From: an uncultured Lachnospiraceae bacterium
GTDB lineage: Bacteria > Bacillota > Clostridia > Lachnospirales > Lachnospiraceae
Direction of reading: 5' to 3'
DNA length: 36,776 nucleotides
NCBI GenBank assembly: GCA_947628045.1
Contig: CANQYP010000005.1
Span: forward strand, 1 to 36,776
The position numbers were made by a program, and so were the translations under genes. Every line of letters begins with the position of its first letter. The first letter of the stretch is position 1. Under the pieces are notes generated by a model. It saw only the letters and a program-made list of their open reading frames with translations. It was not told where the DNA came from and made no database searches. Below are positions 8,897-14,845 of the stretch, piece after piece.

Positions 8897-9759
8897 CGCT
8901 TGTCCCCTCCTTTTCCTTTCATATTCTCGTTCGTATCTTTCCCGAATTCATATCCGCCTCGGGCGCCACCCCGCGGGAAAAGCGCCTCTGCGTCGTCCTG
9001 TGCAGCCGCCACGGTTTTCGCGCTGTCCGGCTGTATCTTTCCCTTGAACAGAAACATCGCGGCGAGGATCCCGAGCATCGACGGGATCAGGAAACTCTCC
9101 GCGCCAAACAGCAGACGGCAGACGATGGTGACCGCAATACCGGAGATCGCCGGGAGATGCTGTTTTGTCTTCTCCCACTGTTCCACGAAGATCACGACAA
9201 ACAGCGCCGTCATCGCGAAGTCGATCCCCGCGGAATTGAAGGACAGCGCGGCTCCCGCCGCCGCCCCGAGAATGCTCCCCGCGATCCAGTAGCACTGGTT
9301 CATCAGGGAGAGGAAAAAATAATAATTCTTCCGGTCGACGTCCTCCGGCAGGTCCGGCGAGCACACGAGTGAAAAGGTCTCATCGGTGAGCGCGAAGATC
9401 AGATACGGCTTGCGCCAGCCGGTATCGCTGTACTTTTCCAGCATCGTCAGACCGTAAAAGAGGTGCCGGATGTTCACGAGCACCGTCATCAGCGCCGCCG
9501 CGATCAGCGTCGCCCCGCCCGCAAGCAGGTCGACCGCCACATACTGCATCGAACCCGCGAAGATCGTCACGCTCATCAGCGCCGCCCACAGCCAGTTGTA
9601 GCCCTTGTCCTGCAGCAAGACGCCAAAGCCTGTCCCGAGCACAAGATACCCCGCCATGACCGGAAGGCTGGCGACAAACGCGTACCTTGCGGTCCTTCGG
9701 ACAGCGGCGAAACTGCCGGGCGCCGTCCCGTTTGATTTTCCTGCATTGCTCTTTTCCAT
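8893..9759 (-). CDS. azlC: AzlC-family branched-chain amino acid exporter large subunit
   Basis: A 288-residue integral membrane protein and the partner of AzlD. Family features are the early GYLVLGTGFGVLL helix, FAGSMQYVAVDLL, and NIRHLFYGLTML followed by ALTDETF. The C-terminal tail (about residues 245-288) is hydrophilic and rich in K, E and G, longer than in many relatives. No strong ribosome site is seen; a weak AGAGGG lies about 12-14 bases upstream. The acetyltransferase gene ends 64 bases upstream on the same strand, so the three may share a transcript. No Lrp-type regulator is adjacent, unlike in some Bacillus loci. Confidence 0.92.
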   Translation of the reverse strand: MEKSNAGKSNGTAPGSFAAVRRTARYAFVASLPVMAGYLVLGTGFGVLLQDKGYNWLWAALMSVTIFAGSMQYVAVDLLAGGATLIAAALMTVLVNIRHLFYGLTMLEKYSDTGWRKPYLIFALTDETFSLVCSPDLPEDVDRKNYYFFLSLMNQCYWIAGSILGAAAGAALSFNSAGIDFAMTALFVVIFVEQWEKTKQHLPAISGIAVTIVCRLLFGAESFLIPSMLGILAAMFLFKGKIQPDSAKTVAAAQDDAEALFPRGGARGGYEFGKDTNENMKGKGGDKR

Positions 9760-9823
9760 ACGGTATGTACCCTCTATCCTTCTGTTTTTTATCGGAGATA
9801 AATCGCGGCAAACGCGCCCCGGT

Positions 9824-10282
9824 TCAGCGCAATTTCTTCTGCATCAGCTCGTACACCAGCACCTTCCCGTTCTCCACCGGCGTGCTGCAGTGCCGGACCG
9901 TCCTGTAGCCCCTCTTCTCATGGAAGATGCAGCCGGGAAGGGACGTCTCGATCACCGCGTCCTTGAACAGTTCCGCCGCCTTCGCCTCCATGAACTCCAT
10001 GATCGCCGTGCCGTAGCCCTTGTTCTGGCTGTCCGGCAGCACATACCCTCTCTTCAGGTGCCTGCGCTCCACCGTGCCGGTCCCCACAAACCTGCCCTCG
10101 TCGCACAGCAGGTAGGTATTCCCCTTCCGAATGTCCTCCAGAATGTGCTCCATGTCGTTCTGCTCCAGAAAAAACTTCACAACCTCCTCGGTATAATACG
10201 CCGGATAGATCTCCCGGATCGTCGTCTCCACGATGCGGAGCACCTCCGGCGCGTGTTTCTCTTCCGCCTGAATAAATTCCAT
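9824..10282 (-). CDS. GNAT-family N-acetyltransferase
   Basis: A 152-residue single-domain GNAT protein. The acetyl-CoA pyrophosphate loop is QNKGYG (86-91), preceded by the VLPDS strand end and followed by the helix TAIMEFMEAKA. The start has a close AAGGAGG. GNAT enzymes move acetyl from acetyl-CoA to amines; the acceptor (small molecule, peptide or protein) cannot be deduced. It lies upstream of azlCD on the same strand, which might hint at amino-acid-related chemistry, but this is only positional. Confidence 0.85.
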   Translation of the reverse strand: MEFIQAEEKHAPEVLRIVETTIREIYPAYYTEEVVKFFLEQNDMEHILEDIRKGNTYLLCDEGRFVGTGTVERRHLKRGYVLPDSQNKGYGTAIMEFMEAKAAELFKDAVIETSLPGCIFHEKRGYRTVRHCSTPVENGKVLVYELMQKKLR

Positions 10283-10369
10283 GACTGCCTCCTTTTCCGA
10301 ATCCGTCTCTCACTGTGCTGCGCGCAGCCGCCGAACCCCTTTCTTCGATCCCTGTGCGGGTCTGCGCAT

Positions 10370-10398
10370 AAAAAAGGACAGCTCGCTGCGGAGTGCCC
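10370..10398 (-). terminator. Terminator of the murB-rapZ-whiA-crh cluster
   Basis: On the minus strand GGGCACTC pairs with GAGCTGTCC (one bulge, one G-U pair), followed by six T (10375-10370). It lies about 30 bases after the crh stop. Confidence 0.75.
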
Positions 10399-10428
10399 TT
10401 TTGTCTCTGTATTCCTCTGTCGGCTTGC

Positions 10429-10686
10429 TCAGTGCAAGGTGCTCAGATACTCCTCTATATTATGAACAGCCTCCGTCTCGTCCGCCCCGTTGGCGGTCAC
10501 GACGATCTTCTCTCCGGCGGTGAGTCCGAGGGTCATCATGCCCATAATGCTCTTCGCATTGACCGTCTTGCCCTCGCTCTCCAGATGGATCTCGCTCTGA
10601 TACTGGCTCGCCACCTGCACCAGAAGAGCCACCGGCCTCGCCTCCAGGTCGTTGGGAAGCTGAATCGTGATTTCTTTTTTTGTCAT
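10429..10686 (-). CDS. crh: Crh-like HPr-family protein (Glu at position 15, Ser46 present)
   Basis: An 85-residue HPr-fold protein. The active-site histidine of HPr (H15 in HARP) is replaced by glutamate: LEARP, E15. The regulatory site is intact, with S46 in NAKSIMG. That is the pattern of Crh, the catabolite-repression HPr paralogue, which cannot carry PTS phosphate but can be phosphorylated on Ser46 by HPr kinase and act as a CcpA corepressor; Bacillus Crh has Gln at 15. The location directly after whiA matches the Bacillus yvcJ-yvcK-whiA-crh order. The start at 10686 is chosen over the ATG at 10692 because GGAGG lies 9 bases before the former and only 3 before the latter. The ribosome site is inside the end of whiA, and a two-base gap separates the genes. 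Confidence 0.85.
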   Translation of the reverse strand: MTKKEITIQLPNDLEARPVALLVQVASQYQSEIHLESEGKTVNAKSIMGMMTLGLTAGEKIVVTANGADETEAVHNIEEYLSTLH

Positions 10687-10688
10687 AA

Positions 10689-11651
10689 TCATATTCCTCC
10701 TTGTCTTGCCCTTAAATCCTCTGCCAGCTGACTCAGTTTCCGCAGCCTGTGATTCACGCCGGATTTCCCGATCGGCGGCACAAGCATCTCCCCCAGCTCC
10801 TTCAGCGAAGCATCCGGATGCGCCAACCGCAGCAACGCTATATCCGCAAGCCCCTCCGGCAGTGTCTTCGCGTCCCGGCACTCCAGGAGATAGCGGATAT
10901 CTTCCATTTGCCTTACCGCCGCGCTTACCGTCTTGTTGATATTCGCGGCCTCGCAGTTCACCTTGCGGTTCACCGTGTTTCTCATGTCCCGGACGATCCG
11001 GATATTCTCCAGGTTCATCAGCGAGACATACGCTCCCATGACATTGAGCATATCGACGATCTGGGCTCCCTCTTTAATATATACAATGTAATATTTTTTA
11101 CGCTGTACATATTTGGCATCGGGACCAAAGGAATGGATCAGCGCGCCAAGCTGCCGCGCGCGTTCCACGGACGCGCACGCGATCTCAAAATGATAAGACC
11201 GCTCCGGGTTGCTGATCGACCCCGAGGCAAGAAACGCGCCCCGAATGAAAGCCCTCCTGCAGCAGGACTTCTGCACCAGAAGTTGATTCGCCGGCGAGAC
11301 CTGCTCCGTCACTTCCCCATCCTCGTCGAGGAGTTTCAGCGCACGGAGAATATGCATGACCCTCTCATGGTCCCGCACCAGCAGCGTATAGATCTGGGTG
11401 CTGTTTCTGCCGCCTTTATGTAAATGCACGGAGACGTCACTACATATATTAAATGTTTTTTGCAATAATGTAAAGCATTTTCTTGCCACACTGATATTTT
11501 CCGTGTGAAATTTTATGCTCCACCGCCCGGTCGCCGAGATGCAGACCGATCCGCACATGCCCGTGATCGCCGCCAATTCCGCCAGTCGGCAGTGCCTCGC
11601 CTCGGGAATCTGGCGCGATAATTCTTCTTTGACTTCCCCGGAAAATGACAT
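10689..11651 (-). CDS. whiA: DNA-binding protein WhiA
   Basis: A 320-residue protein with the WhiA layout: an N-terminal degenerate LAGLIDADG-homing-endonuclease-like fold (MSFSGEVKEELS, RAFIRGAFLASGSISNPE) and a C-terminal helix-turn-helix (HPDASLKELGEML...SGVNHRLRKL). In actinobacteria it controls sporulation genes; in Firmicutes it affects cell division and chromosome segregation. The start at 11651 has GGAGG six bases upstream; an in-frame ATG at 11669 would add MVLEEK. It is followed at two bases by crh and preceded by rapZ. The yvcK (mgfK) gene that sits between rapZ and whiA in Bacillus is missing here. Confidence 0.95.
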   Translation of the reverse strand: MSFSGEVKEELSRQIPEARHCRLAELAAITGMCGSVCISATGRWSIKFHTENISVARKCFTLLQKTFNICSDVSVHLHKGGRNSTQIYTLLVRDHERVMHILRALKLLDEDGEVTEQVSPANQLLVQKSCCRRAFIRGAFLASGSISNPERSYHFEIACASVERARQLGALIHSFGPDAKYVQRKKYYIVYIKEGAQIVDMLNVMGAYVSLMNLENIRIVRDMRNTVNRKVNCEAANINKTVSAAVRQMEDIRYLLECRDAKTLPEGLADIALLRLAHPDASLKELGEMLVPPIGKSGVNHRLRKLSQLAEDLRARQGGI

Positions 11652-11731
11652 TTTTTCCTCCAATACCACCGATCGTCAAAGGCTGTGCGCCCCATATGCG
11701 CGCCCGCCTTTTGCAGCCGTCGGCACGGCGC

Positions 11732-12589
11732 TCATCCCCGGATATCCCGGTGCTCCAGTTTCAGCCCATACTCCGAGTGCCCGCCAAATCTCCGGTACAG
11801 CTGCTCGGCAATCGTCACAGAGCGGTGCTGCCCGCCCGTGCAGCCGATGCTGATCACAAGCTGATTTTTTCCCTCGTCCACATAATACGGAAGGGAAAAC
11901 TCGATCAGGTCCGTGAGCTTATCCAAAAACTGTCCCGCCGTCTCCGTCCGCATCACATAGTCCTGCACCTCGGGATCCTTCCCGGTCTTCGACCGGAGCT
12001 CCTCCACATAGTACGGGTTCGGCAGGAAACGCACGTCGAACACCAGATCCGAATCCGTCGGGATCCCGTACTTGAATCCAAAGGAAAGGATCGTCACATA
12101 GATGTTGCAGTAATCCTCGCTGTCCACAAATATTTTTTCCAGCTCACCCCGCAGCTCCCTCGTCAGCAGCGTGGAAGTGTCGATGATATAGTCCGCCCTG
12201 CGTTTGAGAAAGGCAAGCTCCTCGCGCTCCTGCGCGATGCCCTCGGCGATCCTCGCATCCCGCGCCATCGGATGGCTGCGCCGCGTCTCCTTGTAGCGCC
12301 GCAGCAGCACCGTGTCGCTGGCGTCGAGGAACAGGATCTCGCTGGAGATCCCATGCTCCGTCAGGCGCTCCAGCATCGTCCGCACCGCCTCCGGCTCAAG
12401 CCCCGTGCGGCTGTCGATCCCGAGCGCCACCCGGTCGTGCCCGCCCTCCTGCATCACGGAAAGCTCCGCAAATTTCTCTATCAGCGGGAGGGGAATGTTG
12501 TCCGCGCAGAAATAGCCTCTGTCCTCCAGCACCTTCAGCGCGGTCCTCTTCCCGGCTCCCGACATCCCGGTCACGATCACAAATCTCAT
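11732..12589 (-). CDS. rapZ: RapZ/YvcJ-family nucleotide-binding protein
   Basis: A 285-residue P-loop protein. In E. coli RapZ binds small RNAs and guides RNase E; the Firmicute YvcJ hydrolyses GTP and its wider role is less clear. The N-terminal P-loop is GMSGAGKRT (8-16): the residue after the P-loop lysine is arginine (R15) where Ser or Thr is usual for Mg2+ binding. The DNA reads AAG AGG ACC, so this is not a reading error of mine. The C-terminal domain carries the conserved SIGCTGGQHRSV motif. AGGAGATAAG precedes the ATG. It lies between murB and whiA in a conserved Firmicute cluster. Confidence 0.94.
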   Translation of the reverse strand: MRFVIVTGMSGAGKRTALKVLEDRGYFCADNIPLPLIEKFAELSVMQEGGHDRVALGIDSRTGLEPEAVRTMLERLTEHGISSEILFLDASDTVLLRRYKETRRSHPMARDARIAEGIAQEREELAFLKRRADYIIDTSTLLTRELRGELEKIFVDSEDYCNIYVTILSFGFKYGIPTDSDLVFDVRFLPNPYYVEELRSKTGKDPEVQDYVMRTETAGQFLDKLTDLIEFSLPYYVDEGKNQLVISIGCTGGQHRSVTIAEQLYRRFGGHSEYGLKLEHRDIRG

Positions 12590-12661
12590 CTTATCTCCTG
12601 TTTTCTATCGCTGTCAAACCGTATCTCTCCGCAAATTCTGTCAGGCTGACATTTTCTCCGC

Positions 12662-13579
12662 CTACTCTGTGGGGAACGCCCCGAGCAGTTTCACCTCGGG
12701 CTCCAGCGTGACGCCGGAATGCTCCCTCACGCGGGCGATCACCGCCCGGATCAGCCCGTACACATCCGCCGCGGTCGCCGCGCCTTTGTTGACGACAAAC
12801 CCGCAGTGCTTTTCAGACACCTGCGCGTCCCCGACCGCAAAACCTCTCAGTCCCGCCTCCATAATCAGCTTTCCGGCAAAATGCCCTTCCGGACGCTTGA
12901 ACGTGCTGCCCGCGCTCGGCAGGTCCAGCGGCTGTTTCCGCACACGCTGCTCCTTCAGCTCCTCCATGCGCTCGCGGATCTGCCCAGGATCTCCCTTCTG
13001 CAGCCTCAGCTTTGCCCCGAGGACGATCCAGCCCTTCTCCGGCACCACACTGTGCCGGTATCCCAGCTCCAGCTCCCGCGCCGGAACCGTCCGCAGCTCC
13101 CCCTCCAGGGTCAGCACCGTGACCTCCTCAAGCACATCTTTCAGCTCTCCGCCGTAAGCGCCCGCGTTCATCACCACGGCGCCCCCGATCGTGCCCGGGA
13201 TCCCGGACGCGAACTCGAATCCGGCAAGTCCCTGCGCAAGCGCCCGTTTCGCGATCACCGAGAGCATCGCCCCCGCCTGTGCTGTCATAGTATCCCCAGC
13301 TGCCGCGATCTCACTCAGGTTTTTGTAGAGCTGTACGATCACCCCTCGGTAGCCGTCGTCGGACACCAGCAGATTGCTCCCGTTGCCGATGATGTAATAC
13401 GGTGCGTCCTGTTCCCGGCAGATCCGCACGATCTGCGCCGCCTCCTCCACGGTCCGCGGCACCGCAAAGACGTCCGCCGGTCCCCCGATCCGAAACGTCG
13501 TGTGCCTGCTCATGCTCTCATTGGTCAGGATCCGGTCCTCGCCTATCTTCCGCATCAACAGTTCCGCTATACTCTGCAT
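12662..13579 (-). CDS. murB: UDP-N-acetylenolpyruvoylglucosamine reductase MurB
   Basis: A 305-residue FAD enzyme that reduces UDP-GlcNAc-enolpyruvate to UDP-MurNAc with NADPH in peptidoglycan precursor synthesis. FAD-binding stretches are IIGNGSNLLVSDDGYRG and GIPGTIGGAVVMNAGAYGGE. The catalytic serine is S225 in AGSTFKRP, and the C-terminal part carries VNKGAATAADVYGLI. The length and lack of the E. coli-type insertion fit the shorter type II MurB common in Gram-positive bacteria. A strong GGGGAGGGGAGA precedes the start. It opens the rapZ-whiA-crh cluster. Confidence 0.96.
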   Translation of the reverse strand: MQSIAELLMRKIGEDRILTNESMSRHTTFRIGGPADVFAVPRTVEEAAQIVRICREQDAPYYIIGNGSNLLVSDDGYRGVIVQLYKNLSEIAAAGDTMTAQAGAMLSVIAKRALAQGLAGFEFASGIPGTIGGAVVMNAGAYGGELKDVLEEVTVLTLEGELRTVPARELELGYRHSVVPEKGWIVLGAKLRLQKGDPGQIRERMEELKEQRVRKQPLDLPSAGSTFKRPEGHFAGKLIMEAGLRGFAVGDAQVSEKHCGFVVNKGAATAADVYGLIRAVIARVREHSGVTLEPEVKLLGAFPTE

Positions 13580-13666
13580 CCATTCTCCCCTCCCCCATCA
13601 AAACAAGCACTCGACTTTCCTCGTGTATAATGAATTTATTTTCCCGCACGCGTCCGGGGAAACGCA

Positions 13667-14845
13667 CTAAACGCGAACCGTCCGAATGATCCCGCTCTCG
13701 CGGATGCTCTCCACTGCCTCCCGCAGTTTCTCCGGCGGCAGCACCAGCGCCAGCCGCACATAGCCCTCCCCGAGGCTGCCGAAACTCGTGCCCGGCACGC
13801 AGATCACGCCGGACTTCTCCATCAGCTCCAGGCAGAATTTCTCGGAGTTCGTATAGCCCTCCGGCAGCGGAGCCCACACAAACATCGTGCCCTCGCTGTC
13901 CGGCACATTCCAGCCGATCTCGCGCAGACCTCCGCACAGCGCCCGGTTGCGCTCCTCGTACTTCGCGCACTGCTCGATCACACAGTCAAACGGTCCGGTC
14001 AGCGCCGCGATCGCGCCGTACTGCACCGGCAGGAAGGTCCCGTAGTCGAACTGCGTCCGCATCGCCTTGAATTTCTGAATGATCTGGGCGTTCCCGATCG
14101 CGAAGGACGCCCGCGCGCCGGTGTAGTTGAACGTCTTGGAGAGGGAATAGAACTCGATCCCCACGTCCTTCGCGCCCTCATAGTTCAGGAATGAGCCGCC
14201 GCGTTTCCCGCCGAACACGAGATCCGCGTACGCGTTGTCGTGCAGAAGGACAATGTCATATTTTTTCGCGAACGCGATCAGCTCCTCGTAAAAGTGATCC
14301 GGCGCAAGCTTGCACACCGGGTTGCCCGGATAGCTGAACACCATCAGTTTCGCGTCGCGCGCGACGTCCTCCGGGATCGCGCCGAGATCCGGCAGATACC
14401 CGTTCTCGGCGAGCAGCGGATACTCCCAGACCTCCGCGTCGCACAGCTGCGGTCCGATGCTGAAGATCGGATAACCCGGATTCGGCACCAGCACCAGATC
14501 GCCGGGATTGCACAGCGCCCACGCGATGTGCGTCATGCCCTCCTGCGAGCCGTACAGCGCCATGATCTCATCCCGCGCAAGCTCCAGTCCGAACCGTCTC
14601 GCGAAGAATCCCTGCGCCGCCTCCAAGAGCTCCGGCAGCTCCACCAGCGCGTACTTGTAATTCTCCGGTTTCTTCGCCGCCTCGCTGACCGCGTCTATGA
14701 TGTGCTGCGGGGGTCGGAAATCCGGCGTCCCCACCGAGAGGTTGTAGATCTTCTTCCCCTGCCGCTCCAGCTCGTTCTTCTTCTCGTTCAGCACCGCGAA
14801 GATGCCTGTCTCGATCTGCATTGCCTTGTCTGAAAACTGTCTCAT
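13667..14845 (-). CDS. Aminotransferase portion with internal start (DapL/AspC-like class I/II PLP enzyme)
   Basis: This is the same frame as the long GtrA-YfhO ORF, listed because it makes a complete 392-residue enzyme from the ATG at 14845, the usual size for the family. AGGAGAAGGAGAA lies 9-20 bases upstream. Visible features are NLSVGTPDF, the PNPGYPIF motif, FSYPGNPVCKLA, DNAYADLVF, and the Schiff-base lysine K237 in SLSKTFNYTGARASFAIGN. The closest named groups are LL-diaminopimelate and aspartate or aromatic aminotransferases; the substrate cannot be settled. No stop codon separates it from YfhO, so it is either a true fusion product, independently initiated, or both. Confidence 0.7.
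   Translation of the reverse strand: MRQFSDKAMQIETGIFAVLNEKKNELERQGKKIYNLSVGTPDFRPPQHIIDAVSEAAKKPENYKYALVELPELLEAAQGFFARRFGLELARDEIMALYGSQEGMTHIAWALCNPGDLVLVPNPGYPIFSIGPQLCDAEVWEYPLLAENGYLPDLGAIPEDVARDAKLMVFSYPGNPVCKLAPDHFYEELIAFAKKYDIVLLHDNAYADLVFGGKRGGSFLNYEGAKDVGIEFYSLSKTFNYTGARASFAIGNAQIIQKFKAMRTQFDYGTFLPVQYGAIAALTGPFDCVIEQCAKYEERNRALCGGLREIGWNVPDSEGTMFVWAPLPEGYTNSEKFCLELMEKSGVICVPGTSFGSLGEGYVRLALVLPPEKLREAVESIRESGIIRTVRV

Noticed and set aside
10687-10881. A 150-residue version of the Crh-like protein with a long N-terminal extension
   Set aside because: The extension lies inside whiA in another frame; the HPr fold begins at the start supported by GGAGG, giving the usual 85 residues.
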